NCBI GenBank assembly: GCA_029781795.1
Contig: JAKOWB010000202.1
Location: forward strand, 1 to 54,493
Length of the DNA: 54,493 nt
Origin: Pseudomonadota bacterium
GTDB lineage: Bacteria; Pseudomonadota; Alphaproteobacteria; Kiloniellales; JACOMY01
Direction of reading: 5' to 3'
A program made the position numbers and the translations under genes. Below, in pieces: positions 28,344-36,834 of the stretch (its first letter is position 1; the number at the start of each line of letters is the position of its first letter). A model generated the notes under the pieces. That model did not search any database. It had not been told where the DNA came from and worked only from the letters and a program-made list of their open reading frames with translations.

Positions 28344-30059
28344 TCACGCCGCCCCACCGCCGGCCAGCAGGGCCGAGGCCCGCTGGATGTGCGCGTCCAT
28401 GTGGGCGCGCGCCGCCAGGGCGATCCATTCGCGCGCCAGCGTGGCGGCCACCTCGCCTTGGCCCAGGCGGCGGTGCGCCTCGACCCGGCTGGCCAGGATC
28501 TCGACCTGCAGTGCGACATAGGGATCGGTCTCGCGCACGCAGCGCCGATAGGCCTCGTCCAGCCAGCGTGTCGTAGTGGCCAGTTCTCCCTCGGCCGCGT
28601 AGGTCAGGGCCAATGAGCGGGCCACGGCGGCCTCCCAGCAGGGGTCGCGCAGCTGGCAGCTCAGCGCATAGGCATCCTCCAGCGGCGGGCGCAGCCCCGA
28701 CGGCACCGCGTCGCGCAGCAAGCGCGCCTCGCCGAGCAGCGCCACCGGCCAGGGCCGGAAGGAAACCCACTGGTACTCGTCGATCAGCGCCAGGCAGAGC
28801 CGCAGCCAGGCTTCGGCCTCTTCCGGCCGCCCGGCGACGAGGTGGCCGCGCGCGCCCAGGCCCAGCGACCAGATCTCGCTGCGCCGGCTGCCGGCGCGGC
28901 GGGCCGCCTCCAGCGCGCTGGCGTAGTGCTCCAGCCCCTGCTCCACCCGGCCCCAGTCGACCAGGTTGAAGGCCGAGACCGCGTGGATCTGCGCCAGGTC
29001 CTCGGCCTCATCGGCCTGCTCCAGCGCCAACGCCAGGTATTGTTCCGCCGCCGGACGGCGGCCGGCCAGCGCCTCGACATAGCCCAGCTCCATGAAGCCG
29101 CAGGCGGCGATCTTCGCGTAACCCTTGGGCCGCGCGATCTCGGTGCACTGGCGCAGCAGCACCGCGCCCTCGTCGTCGAAGCCGCGTACAGCGTGCACCA
29201 GGCCCTTGCCGAGTTCCAGCATGGCCGCCGACAGCAGGTGCAGGTCGCGCGCCTTCTCCGCCTCGGCGACCGCGAGGCGCAGGTTCTCGATGCCGCTGTC
29301 CATCGCACCGGCCACCAGCGCCGCGGTGCCGGCGCGGATCAGCGAGCGCACGTGCGAGGCGGCGGAGATGCCGGGCGGCGGCGCGGCGGGCCCGCGTCGG
29401 GCGGCGCTGCGCAGCGCCGGCGAAGGCGGAATGCCGAGCTCTTCGGCGAAAAGGCGCTCGGTCTGCTCGACATGGTCCAGCGCCGCCTCGGCCCGGCCGG
29501 CCAGGGCGAGACTCTTGACCAGCAGAACCTGCGCGCTCTCGTTGAAGACGTCGCGCTTGACCGCCAGCTCCGCCAGGCGGATGGCCGTGTCGCTGTCCTG
29601 CAGCGCCAAGGCGCGCAGCGTCTCGCGGCGAAGGCGGTCATCGATCTGCGCGGCGAGCTGCGTGCGCTCGACCAGCAGCCAGGTGGAGAACTCGGGGCTG
29701 CACTGTGGCTCGACGCCGGCCAGCAGCGGGCCGGCCTCCGCGAGGTCGAGCCGATCCTGCTCCAACAGCCAGAGGTCGACTTCGGTCCCGGCCGGCAGGC
29801 GCAGTTCCACCGGATCGCCGACCAGGCAGTCGGAGGAGTCCAGGGCCTTGCGCAGCGCCGCCAGGCACCAGCGCAGCGCGCCCAGGGGGTCGACGCTCTC
29901 GCCGAAGAGCTCGGCCGCCAGGGTGCGGCGGTCGAGCGGCTGGCGCGCCAGCACCAGCCGGGCCAGCAGGGCCCAGGCCTGGTGCCCCCGCACCGCCTGG
30001 CTCCGCCCCTCGCCGTCGAGGATGGCCGGCTTGCCGAGCAGCTTGATCCTGGTGGTCAC
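28344..30059 (-). CDS. SARP/BTAD-type transcriptional regulator with TPR region
   Basis: A 571-residue regulator. Residues 1-95 form an OmpR-like winged helix of the SARP class (RIKLLGKPAILDGEG, RGHQAWALLARLVLARQPLDRRTLAAELFGE, ALRWCLAALRKAL). About 100-250 is the bacterial transcriptional activation domain with repeated helical pairs, and about 270-570 is a row of TPR-like repeats (LELGKGLVHAV, LAGRRPAAEQYLALALEQADEAED). No nucleotide-binding domain. Start GTG 30059 with AGGGAC upstream. It is divergent from a DUF4242 gene, with a 180-base gap, and is the obvious candidate regulator of it. Confidence 0.8.
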   Translation of the reverse strand: MTTRIKLLGKPAILDGEGRSQAVRGHQAWALLARLVLARQPLDRRTLAAELFGESVDPLGALRWCLAALRKALDSSDCLVGDPVELRLPAGTEVDLWLLEQDRLDLAEAGPLLAGVEPQCSPEFSTWLLVERTQLAAQIDDRLRRETLRALALQDSDTAIRLAELAVKRDVFNESAQVLLVKSLALAGRAEAALDHVEQTERLFAEELGIPPSPALRSAARRGPAAPPPGISAASHVRSLIRAGTAALVAGAMDSGIENLRLAVAEAEKARDLHLLSAAMLELGKGLVHAVRGFDDEGAVLLRQCTEIARPKGYAKIAACGFMELGYVEALAGRRPAAEQYLALALEQADEAEDLAQIHAVSAFNLVDWGRVEQGLEHYASALEAARRAGSRRSEIWSLGLGARGHLVAGRPEEAEAWLRLCLALIDEYQWVSFRPWPVALLGEARLLRDAVPSGLRPPLEDAYALSCQLRDPCWEAAVARSLALTYAAEGELATTTRWLDEAYRRCVRETDPYVALQVEILASRVEAHRRLGQGEVAATLAREWIALAARAHMDAHIQRASALLAGGGAA

Positions 30060-30239
30060 GTCCCTGGAGCTCCCGTCGCGGCGGTGCGGCCCGGCGCGGG
30101 GCCGGCCACCGAGACCAAGCATGCCGCCGTGTGACGAAGCGTGTGAAGGCCCCGACCTGGCGGCGACCGGGGATCCGCGTCCGGTCATACGCCCGGCGGC
30201 GAGGATCGCTTCCGTCGCATCCAATCCAAGGAGAGAATC

Positions 30240-30515
30240 ATGCCGACATTCGTCATCGAACGGGACATCCCGGGCGCCAATCGCCTGACCGCGGACGAGC
30301 TGAAGGGCATCGCCCAGAAGTCCTGTGCCGTGGCCGCCAACCTGGGCGTGCCCTATCACTGGATCACCAGCTACGTCGCCGGCGACAAGATCTACTGCGT
30401 GCACGAGGCCGAAAGCGCCGAGGTCGTCTTGCGCCATGCGCGCGACGGCGGCTTCCCGGCGAACAAGGTGACCGAGGTCGCGGCGATCTTCGGGCCGCAG
30501 ACCGCGCTGGGCTGA
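30240..30515 (+). CDS. DUF4242 (SCO4226-like) small protein
   Basis: A 91-residue protein with the DUF4242 pattern: MPTFVIERDIPGANRLTADEL, then VPYHWITSYVAGDKIYCVHEAESAEVVLRHA. The Streptomyces family member SCO4226 binds nickel; the usual role elsewhere is unknown. It has a dimeric alpha/beta barrel-like make-up. ATG 30240 follows a strong AAGGAGAG. The adjacent divergent SARP-like regulator is a common neighbour of this family, suggesting a sensor/effector pair. Confidence 0.85.
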   Translation: MPTFVIERDIPGANRLTADELKGIAQKSCAVAANLGVPYHWITSYVAGDKIYCVHEAESAEVVLRHARDGGFPANKVTEVAAIFGPQTALG

Positions 30516-30672
30516 TGCCTGGTCGGGGACCGGGAGGCACCTTGCGGCCCGGTCCCCGGATCAAGCCAGCGTCCCACTGCCGGCACAGGTGTCATGCCGT
30601 GCCGCCGTGGCGCGGCGGCGCCGGAGGCTTCCTATAGTCTGCTGACCAGCTTCCAGCCCCCGGACCGCCTCC

Positions 30673-31860
30673 ATGCCTGCCTTCGCCGCCGCCCCGCCCC
30701 GGGCCATGACGCGCTTTTCCGCGGTCGCGGCCGCCACCTTCTTCGCCAGCAGCAGCGCGCCGACACCGCTCTATCGCCTCTACCAGGAGACCCTGGGGCT
30801 CTCGCCGCTGCTGCTGACGCTGATCTTCGCCGCCTATGCCTTCAGCCTGCTGGCATCGCTGCTGACCCTGGGCAAGCTGTCGGACTACGTCGGGCGCAAG
30901 CCGATGATCCTGGCGGCGCTGCTGCTGAACGCCCTGGCCATGGCACTCTTCATCGTCGGCGGCGCGGCCGGCTGGCTGCTGGCGGCGCGCGCGGTGCAGG
31001 GCTTCGCCGCGGGCATCGCTACCGCGGCCCTCGGTGCCGCCATCCTGGACAGCGACCAGCGCCACGGGCCGGTGATCAACTCCATCACCGGCTTCCTCGG
31101 CCTCACCGTCGGCTCGCTCGGCGCCGGCGCGCTGGTGGCCTATGGCCCGCTGCCCGAGCGCCTGGTCTACATCCTGCTGCTCGCCCTCACGCTGGCGCTG
31201 ATCCTGCTGCTGGCCTGGATGCCGGAGACGGCGCACCGCCGGCCGGGCGCCCTCGCCTCGCTGCGTCCGCGCATCGCCGTGCCCCGCGAAGCGCGGCGCG
31301 CGCTGATCGCCGTGACGCCGGTCAACATCGCCGGCTGGGCGCTGGGCGGCTTCTACTTCTCGCTGATGCCATCCGTGGTGCGGACTGCGACCGGCCTCGC
31401 CTCGCCGCTGGTCGGCGGCCTCGACATCGCGCTGCTGACCGCGACCGCGGCGGTCATGGTGCTCCTGCTGCGCCGCCGCGCCCCGCAGGAGCTGCTGACC
31501 CTCGGCACCTCCAGCCTGGCGCTGGGCGTCGCCGTGACCCTGGGCGGCCTGCTGGCCGAGGCGACGGCGCTGCTGTTCCTCGGCACGCTGATCTCGGGCG
31601 TCGGCTTCGGCACCACCTTCACCGGCGTGCTGCGCAGCGTGCTGCCGCTGGCCCCGGCGAACGAACGCGCCGCGCTGCTCGCGGCCTACTACTGCGTGAG
31701 CTACCTGGCCTTCAGCCTGCCGGCGCTGTTGGCTGGCCTGCTGCTGCCAAGCCTCGGCCTGCCGATGATGACCTACCTCTACGGCAGCGTGGTCATCCTG
31801 CTGGCCCTCACCTCGCTGCTGGCGCTGCAGCTGCGGCGCCAGCAGCCGGCGGGAACCTGA
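30673..31860 (+). CDS. MFS transporter
   Basis: A 395-residue major facilitator with 12 predicted membrane helices. The loop 2-3 motif is GKLSDYVGRKPMILAA near residue 70, the classical G-x-x-x-D-x-x-G-R-K/R-x signature. Helix 5 contains GFLGLTVGSLGAG. It resembles drug/sugar efflux permeases of the 12-TM antiporter class. There is no clear ribosome site before ATG 30673; ATG 30706 is an alternative. A TATAGT -10-like element lies about 40 bases upstream. The substrate cannot be inferred. It converges with an alpha/beta hydrolase, three bases between stops. Confidence 0.88.
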   Translation: MPAFAAAPPRAMTRFSAVAAATFFASSSAPTPLYRLYQETLGLSPLLLTLIFAAYAFSLLASLLTLGKLSDYVGRKPMILAALLLNALAMALFIVGGAAGWLLAARAVQGFAAGIATAALGAAILDSDQRHGPVINSITGFLGLTVGSLGAGALVAYGPLPERLVYILLLALTLALILLLAWMPETAHRRPGALASLRPRIAVPREARRALIAVTPVNIAGWALGGFYFSLMPSVVRTATGLASPLVGGLDIALLTATAAVMVLLLRRRAPQELLTLGTSSLALGVAVTLGGLLAEATALLFLGTLISGVGFGTTFTGVLRSVLPLAPANERAALLAAYYCVSYLAFSLPALLAGLLLPSLGLPMMTYLYGSVVILLALTSLLALQLRRQQPAGT

Positions 31861-31863
31861 CCC

Positions 31864-32688
31864 TCAGGCCGCGCGGATGAAACGCAGCAGGTCGTCGTTG
31901 ACCTTGCCGGCCTCCACCGTGGCCATGCCGTGGGCGCCCTTGGGATAGACCTTGTATTCGTTCTTCGGCACCAGCTTGGAGGAAAGCGCGCCGGCGGCGC
32001 CGATCGGCACGATCTGGTCGTCCTCGCCATGCAGGATCAGCGTCGGCACGTCGAAGCGCTTCAGGTCCTCGGTGAAGTCGGTCTCCGAGAAGGCCTTGAT
32101 GCAGTCGTAGACACCCTTGATGCCGCCCATCATGCCCTGGCGCCACCAGTTGTGGATCAGGCCCTGCGAGGCCGTCGCCCCCGGCCGGTTGAAGCCGTAG
32201 AAAGGCAGGGGCACCTCCTGGAAGTACTGCGAGCGGTCGGCCAGGGTCTTGGCGCGGATCTCGTCGAACACCTCGATCGGCAGGCCGCCGGGATTCTTGT
32301 CGGTCTTCAGCATCAGCGGCGGCACGGCGCTGATCAGCACCGCCTTGGCGACGCGCTGGGTGCCGTGGCGGCCGATGTAGTGCGCGACCTCGCCGCCACC
32401 GGTGGAGTGGCCGACGTGCACCGCGTCCTTCAGGTCCAGCGCCGCGGTCAGCGCCGCCAGGTCGTCGGCATAGGTGTCCATCTCGTTGCCGTGCCAGGTC
32501 TGGGTCGAGCGGCCGTGGCTGCGGCGATCGTGCGCGATGCAGCGATAGCCCTGGCCGGCCAGGAACATCATCTGCTTGTCCCACTCGTCGCTGCTCAGCG
32601 GCCAGCCGTGGCTGAACACGATGGGCTGACCCGAGCCCCAGTCCTTGTAAAAGATCTCGGTGCCGTCCTTGGTCCTGATGCTGGGCAT
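31864..32688 (-). CDS. Alpha/beta hydrolase, non-heme chloroperoxidase/esterase type
   Basis: A 274-residue alpha/beta hydrolase. The nucleophile elbow is GHSTGGGE, the acid is in HGEDDQIVP, and the histidine is in KGAHGMA; the oxyanion segment is [12 protein letters not shown]. These match the cofactor-free haloperoxidase/arylesterase subfamily, which hydrolyses esters and makes peracids in the presence of acetate and peroxide. ATG 32688 has AAGGACC upstream. The frame remains open far upstream, through the next gene, but that part is an antisense artefact. Confidence 0.93.
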   Translation of the reverse strand: MPSIRTKDGTEIFYKDWGSGQPIVFSHGWPLSSDEWDKQMMFLAGQGYRCIAHDRRSHGRSTQTWHGNEMDTYADDLAALTAALDLKDAVHVGHSTGGGEVAHYIGRHGTQRVAKAVLISAVPPLMLKTDKNPGGLPIEVFDEIRAKTLADRSQYFQEVPLPFYGFNRPGATASQGLIHNWWRQGMMGGIKGVYDCIKAFSETDFTEDLKRFDVPTLILHGEDDQIVPIGAAGALSSKLVPKNEYKVYPKGAHGMATVEAGKVNDDLLRFIRAA

Positions 32689-32786
32689 GACGCTGGTCCT
32701 TCGGTTGGGCGGAAGCCGCGATGGTACCCGGTCATTCAGCCAGCACGGAAGGCGGCCGGGGTGAAACTTTCGTCTCAGACTCGCCC

Positions 32787-33920
32787 TCAGGACGGCGCCT
32801 TGGCCCGCCGCCGCGCCGCCTCGGCCTCGATCGCGCTGGTGAGCTCGGGGTGCTGGCCGGCCAGCGCGCGAAAGTCGGCGATGTCGAGCGCGAGGAGCTG
32901 CGCCGAGCGGCGCACCAGCACGCTGGCGCTGCGCGGCTCGCCGGTGATCAGCGCCATCTCGCCCAGGAAGGCGCCCTGGCCCAGGCGCACGGGCTGCGGT
33001 TCCAGCGCCACCTCGACCTCGCCGTCGACGATGAAGTACATGCAGTCGCCGGGTTCGCCCTTGCGCATCAGCGGTGCGCCGGCCGGCAGGCGGCGGGGGC
33101 GGAGCAGGCGCGCCACCTCGGCGATCACCTGGGCGCCGAGCTGCTTGAAGAGCGGCACCCGCGCGACCAGTGCCCAGGTGCGCAGGAAGTCGCGTCGGCG
33201 AATCTCGGCGGCGAAGCCCGAGGCCAGGATGCCGGCCCAGAGCGCGAAGATGGCGATGCCCAGGATCATCACCAGGCTGGCGATGACTCGGCCCAGGTCG
33301 GTCGCCGGGATGGCGTCGCCGTAGCCGGTGGTGGTCAGCGTGACGATGCACCACCAGAGCGCGGCGGGCAGCGAACCGAAGGTCTGCGGCTGGCCTCCGC
33401 GCTCCAGCAGGTACTCCGCCGTACCGGCCAGCAGCAGCACGATGGCAAAGGCGGCCAGCACGCTGAGCAGCGCGCCGCGCTCGTTGTGCAGCACGCGACC
33501 GATCAGCGCGAAGCCGGCGACATAGCGCGTCAGCTTCAGCATCCAGAGCACGCCGAGCGTCGCCGCCTCGCTGGCTGGCAGCCCCGCCAGCAGGGCCAGA
33601 GGGATGCTCCAGCCCGACACCAGGTCGACCAGGCCCAGGAAGGAGAGGAGATAGCGCCGCCGCGCCGCCGGCCGGCCGGGCGGCGTCGCGAGGCGCGGCG
33701 CGGCGAGCAGGCGCAGCAGCCATTCGGCGGCGAAGAAGGCGGTGACCAGCAACGCCATGTCGACCAGCAGCCGCCGGTCGATCGGCGTCGATTGCAGGGT
33801 GAGCTCGACGACGGCGACGAGGCCAAGCACCAGCAGGCCATGATGCAGCCAGCGGAAGGCGCGCGCCGAGCCGTCACGCGCCTCCGCGTTCAGTATGGTT
33901 CCCAGGATCCGAAGGTCCAT
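32787..33920 (-). CDS. Cyclic-nucleotide-gated potassium channel homologue (MlotiK1-like)
   Basis: A 377-residue channel subunit. Six membrane segments are readable between about 25 and 235, with the selectivity filter TTTGYGD at 196-202. The S4 segment is weakly charged ([18 protein letters not shown]), as in MlotiK1. A C-terminal cNMP-binding domain (about 260-360) contains [17 protein letters not shown] and the phosphate-binding cassette [17 protein letters not shown] with the Arg that contacts the cyclic phosphate. ATG 33920 follows GGGAGGGACG; TTG 33947 is an unlikely extension. It probably forms K+-selective tetramers gated by cAMP. No cyclase is adjacent. Confidence 0.88.
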   Translation of the reverse strand: MDLRILGTILNAEARDGSARAFRWLHHGLLVLGLVAVVELTLQSTPIDRRLLVDMALLVTAFFAAEWLLRLLAAPRLATPPGRPAARRRYLLSFLGLVDLVSGWSIPLALLAGLPASEAATLGVLWMLKLTRYVAGFALIGRVLHNERGALLSVLAAFAIVLLLAGTAEYLLERGGQPQTFGSLPAALWWCIVTLTTTGYGDAIPATDLGRVIASLVMILGIAIFALWAGILASGFAAEIRRRDFLRTWALVARVPLFKQLGAQVIAEVARLLRPRRLPAGAPLMRKGEPGDCMYFIVDGEVEVALEPQPVRLGQGAFLGEMALITGEPRSASVLVRRSAQLLALDIADFRALAGQHPELTSAIEAEAARRRAKAPS

Positions 33921-34002
33921 CGGCTGCGTCCCTCCCGCCACCGCCAAGAATACCGCGCTTCGGCGCTGGGCGGCAGGGACGCTCGGCCGCAGCCGGCGGC
34001 CG

Positions 34003-34494
34003 TCAGCCGGGGTTGGGCCGCTCGTCCCGCTCGACCAGGCGGGCGAACTTGTCCAGCGCGCCGGTCCAGCCGCGGGCGTGACCGTCGCGGGCGCCGGCGT
34101 CGAAGAACTTCTCGTGGATCAGCGTCAGGAGGGTCCCGTCGCCGTCGGGCTTCAGCAGCACGGTGACGCGCGATTCGCGCTCGGGCGTGGTGTGCCAGGC
34201 CCAGGTGAAGACCAGCTTCCGGTCGGTTTCGACTTCCTGGTAGACGCCCCCGACCTCGTGCTTCTCGCCGTCCGCCGCCTGGAAGCGGGCGGTGAAGCGG
34301 CCGCCGACGCGCAGGTCGATCTCGGCGCTGGCGCTGACCACCGGCCCCGGGCCGAACCAGGCCGCTAGCTGCGCCGGCTGCGTCCAGGCGGCATAGACCC
34401 TGGCCGGCGGCGCCTTGAGGCGGCGCTTGAGCGTGAGGCTGGGGACGACGGTGCCGGCGCCGTCGAAGTCGGCGCTGGTGGTGTCGGCGAGCAT
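34003..34494 (-). CDS. AHSA1/SRPBCC-domain protein
   Basis: A 163-residue SRPBCC (START-like) protein of the AHSA1 family: LTLKRRLKAPPARVYAAWTQPAQLAAWFGP, GGRFTARF, and WTGALDKFARLVE at the C terminus. These proteins have a hydrophobic cavity; many bacterial ones sit with ArsR-type repressors and are thought to sense or bind small lipophilic molecules. ATG 34494 has a GAGGAGGACC site and lies inside the 3' part of the repressor gene, which runs another 130 bases in a different frame. Functional assignment beyond the fold is not possible. Confidence 0.87.
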   Translation of the reverse strand: MLADTTSADFDGAGTVVPSLTLKRRLKAPPARVYAAWTQPAQLAAWFGPGPVVSASAEIDLRVGGRFTARFQAADGEKHEVGGVYQEVETDRKLVFTWAWHTTPERESRVTVLLKPDGDGTLLTLIHEKFFDAGARDGHARGWTGALDKFARLVERDERPNPG

Positions 34495-34838
34495 GGGCGG
34501 TCCTCCTCGACAAAGGCCGCCAGGCGGTCGAGGCCGGCGGTCCAGAAGAGCTGGTAGCGGGCGAGCCAGGCCATCGCCTCCTCCATCGGGGCGGCGGTCA
34601 GTCGGCAGGTGACCGTACGGCCCTGCTTGCGGCGCTCGATCAGGCCGGCGTCGGTCAGCACGGCCAGGTGCTTCATCACCGCCGGCAGCGAGACGGCAAA
34701 GGGCCGCGCCAGCGCGCTGACCGTCAGGCCCTCGCCCGCGCGCCCCGCCTCGCCGAGGCGCGCCAGCAGGGCGCGGCGCGTCGGGTCGGCCAGCGCGGCG
34801 AAGGTGCGGTCCAGGGCGGGGATCGTAAAGTTAACCAT
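34365..34838 (-). CDS. ArsR/SmtB family repressor
   Basis: A 157-residue regulator. The first 110 residues are a typical ArsR winged helix: FAALADPTRRALLARL, LTVSALARPFAVSLPAVMKHLAVLTDAGLIERRKQGR, then LARYQLFWTAGLDRLAAFVEED. No metal-binding cysteines are present, fitting the AHSA1-linked type. The last 45 residues are Ser/Pro/Arg-rich and are read from inside the AHSA1 gene; normal relatives stop near residue 115, so a lost stop codon or an indel is possible. ATG 34838 lies within a palindromic operator and has no ribosome site; the mRNA is probably leaderless. TTG 34874 is in frame but coincides with the -35. Confidence 0.82.
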   Translation of the reverse strand: MVNFTIPALDRTFAALADPTRRALLARLGEAGRAGEGLTVSALARPFAVSLPAVMKHLAVLTDAGLIERRKQGRTVTCRLTAAPMEEAMAWLARYQLFWTAGLDRLAAFVEEDRPCSPTPPAPTSTAPAPSSPASRSSAASRRRRPGSMPPGRSRRS

Positions 34839-34874
34839 ATGGTTTACTATTACGCCCCGCGCGGCCGGAGTCAA
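34831..34874 (-). promoter_or_regulatory. Promoter and autoregulatory operator of the arsR-AHSA1 operon
   Basis: On the minus strand TTGACT (34874-34869), a 16-base spacer and TAATAG (34852-34847) form a good promoter. Immediately downstream lies AACCATATGGTT (34833-34844), a perfect 12-base palindrome extended to 16 with one mismatched pair, which contains the repressor ATG. The motif resembles operators of ArsR/SRPBCC operons. Predicted transcription start is within two or three bases of the ATG, so repression and leaderless initiation coincide. Confidence 0.6.
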
Positions 34875-34900
34875 GGCCTCGCGCCAGCCGGCATGACGTG

Positions 34901-36169
34901 TCAGGCCACGGCGGGCCTGCGCGCCGGCTTGGCCAGGGTCAGCACCAGCAGCGCCGCCACCAGGCAGAGCGCGCCGGCGGTGAAGAAGGCCGGCAGGTAG
35001 CTGTCGAACGCGCTGCGGCTGAAGCCGGCGCCATAGGCGGCGAAGGCGGCTCCGAGCTGGTGGCCGCAGAAGACCCAGCCGAACACCAGGTTGGCGCGCT
35101 CGCGCCCGAAGCGCTCGGCCGTCAGGCGCACGGTCGGCGGCACGGTGGCGATCCAGTCCAGGCCATAGAACAGCGCGAAGAGCGAGAGGCCGTAGAAGGT
35201 GAAGTCCGCGTAGGGCAGGTAGAGCAGCGCCAGGCCGCGCAGCCCGTAGTACCAGAACAGCAGCCAGCGATTGTCGAAGCGGTCGCTGAGCCAGCCCGAG
35301 CCGACCGTGCCGATGAAGTCGAAGATGCCCATCAGGGCCAGCACCGAGGCCGCGGTCACCGCCACCAGGCCATAGTCGCCGCAGAGCGCGATGAAGTGCG
35401 TCTGGATCAGTCCGTTGGTGCTGGTGCCGCAGATGAAGAAGGTGGCGAAGAGCACCCAGAAGACCTGGCTGCGCGAGGCCGCGCGCAGCGCCGCGATGGG
35501 CGAAGTCGCGGCGCGCGTCGGGCGCGGCGGAGCGACACTGTCGCCATAGGGCAGCAGGCCGAGATCCTCTGGCCGGTCGCGCATCACCGCCAACACCGCG
35601 AGCGTGGCGAGCAAGATCATGCCGAGCACGCCGGCCAGCGCCCAGCGCCAGCCGTAGTCCTCGGTCACCGCGGCCAGCAGCGGCAGGAAGAGCAGCTGCC
35701 CGGTCGCCGAGCTCGCGGTCAGCAGGCCGACCACGAGGCCGCGCCGCCGAGTGAACCAGCGGGTCGCCACCGTGGCGCCCAGCACCAGCGCGGTGAGGCC
35801 GGTGCCGAAGCCGACGACCACGCCCCAGAGGGCGACGAGCTGCCAGACCTCGGCCATGAGGAGCGAGCCGCCCAGCCCCAGGAAGATCAGCGCCAGCGCC
35901 GCCAGCGTGACGCGGCGCACGCCGTAGCGGTTCATCAGCGCGGCGGCGAAGGGCCCCATCAGGCCGAAGAGCACCAGGCGGATCGCCAGGGCGCTGGAGA
36001 TCTCGGCCGTGTCCCAGCCGAATTCCTGCTCCAGCGGGCGGATCAGCACGCCGGGCGCACCCATGGCGCCGGCGGTGACCAGCATGGTCAGGAAGGTGAC
36101 CCCGGCCATCGCCCAGCCATAGTGCACCTGGCGCCGCGCCAGCGCGGCGGCGAGACGGTTCGAGAGCAT
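34901..36169 (-). CDS. MFS transporter, oxalate/formate or monocarboxylate-like
   Basis: A 422-residue major facilitator with 12 membrane helices: HYGWAMAGVTFLTMLVTAGAMGAPGVL at TM1, a WDTAEISSALAIRL loop, FTRRRGLVVGLLTASSATGQLLFLPLL at TM4-5 and a central cytosolic loop around residue 215. It belongs with the monocarboxylate/oxalate-formate antiporter-like group by these patterns, but the substrate is unknown. ATG 36169 has AAAGG upstream. It is divergent from a TetR-family gene across a 104-base AT-rich gap, and is probably its target. Confidence 0.86.
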   Translation of the reverse strand: MLSNRLAAALARRQVHYGWAMAGVTFLTMLVTAGAMGAPGVLIRPLEQEFGWDTAEISSALAIRLVLFGLMGPFAAALMNRYGVRRVTLAALALIFLGLGGSLLMAEVWQLVALWGVVVGFGTGLTALVLGATVATRWFTRRRGLVVGLLTASSATGQLLFLPLLAAVTEDYGWRWALAGVLGMILLATLAVLAVMRDRPEDLGLLPYGDSVAPPRPTRAATSPIAALRAASRSQVFWVLFATFFICGTSTNGLIQTHFIALCGDYGLVAVTAASVLALMGIFDFIGTVGSGWLSDRFDNRWLLFWYYGLRGLALLYLPYADFTFYGLSLFALFYGLDWIATVPPTVRLTAERFGRERANLVFGWVFCGHQLGAAFAAYGAGFSRSAFDSYLPAFFTAGALCLVAALLVLTLAKPARRPAVA

Positions 36170-36273
36170 GCGAGGGCCTTTAAATGTTGTGTGTAATTTA
36201 TATGTATTGATGATGACGATCCGCTATCCTGTCAATTGACCGGGCGGACAAGGTCTAGCGACGGAGAACGAGA

Positions 36274-36834
36274 ATGCGTGTTTCCAGGCAGCAGGCGGCA
36301 ATCAACCGCGAGCGCGTGCTGCAGGCTGCGGGGCGCCTGTTCCGCGAGCGCGGCTTCGAGCGCGTGGCCGTGGCCGAGATGACCCAGGCCGCCGGCCTGA
36401 CGCACGGCGGCTTCTACAACCAGTTCGACTCCAAGGAGGCGCTTGCGGCCGAGGCCTGCGCCGCGACCTTGGCAGAGTCCGCGGCGCGCTGGCGCAAGCG
36501 GGCGGCGACAAGCGATGCGCCACTGAAGGACCTGGTGGAGGGCTATCTCTCCTGCCGGCACCGCGACAATCCGGGAAGCGGCTGCACACTGGCCGCGCTC
36601 GGCACCGAGGCGGCGCACCAGGGCAAGGCCGTGCGACGCAGCTTCGCCGCCGGACTGCAGGGACTGGCCAGCGTGCTGGCCGAGCTGCTGCCCGGCCGCG
36701 CGGCGGCGAAACGGCGCCGGTCGCTGGCCATGCTCTCGGCCATGGCCGGTGCCCTCATGCTCTCGCGCGCCGTCGAGGACCCGGCGCTTTCGGCCGAGAT
36801 CCTGGACGCGACCCGCGACGAGCTGCTGGCCTGA
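36274..36834 (+). CDS. TetR-family regulator
   Basis: A 186-residue TetR-type repressor. The helix-turn-helix is at about 15-60 (RERVLQAAGRLFRERGFERVAVAEMTQAAGLTHGGFYNQFDSKEAL). A C-terminal ligand domain has SGCTLAALGTEAA, similar to the NemR/AcuR group that responds to electrophiles, including a Cys in a Cys-Thr-Leu-Ala context that can be a redox sensor. ATG 36274 has GGAGAACGAG upstream. Divergent to the MFS gene. Its 3' end overlaps the LysR gene on the other strand by 80 bases. Confidence 0.88.
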   Translation: MRVSRQQAAINRERVLQAAGRLFRERGFERVAVAEMTQAAGLTHGGFYNQFDSKEALAAEACAATLAESAARWRKRAATSDAPLKDLVEGYLSCRHRDNPGSGCTLAALGTEAAHQGKAVRRSFAAGLQGLASVLAELLPGRAAAKRRRSLAMLSAMAGALMLSRAVEDPALSAEILDATRDELLA

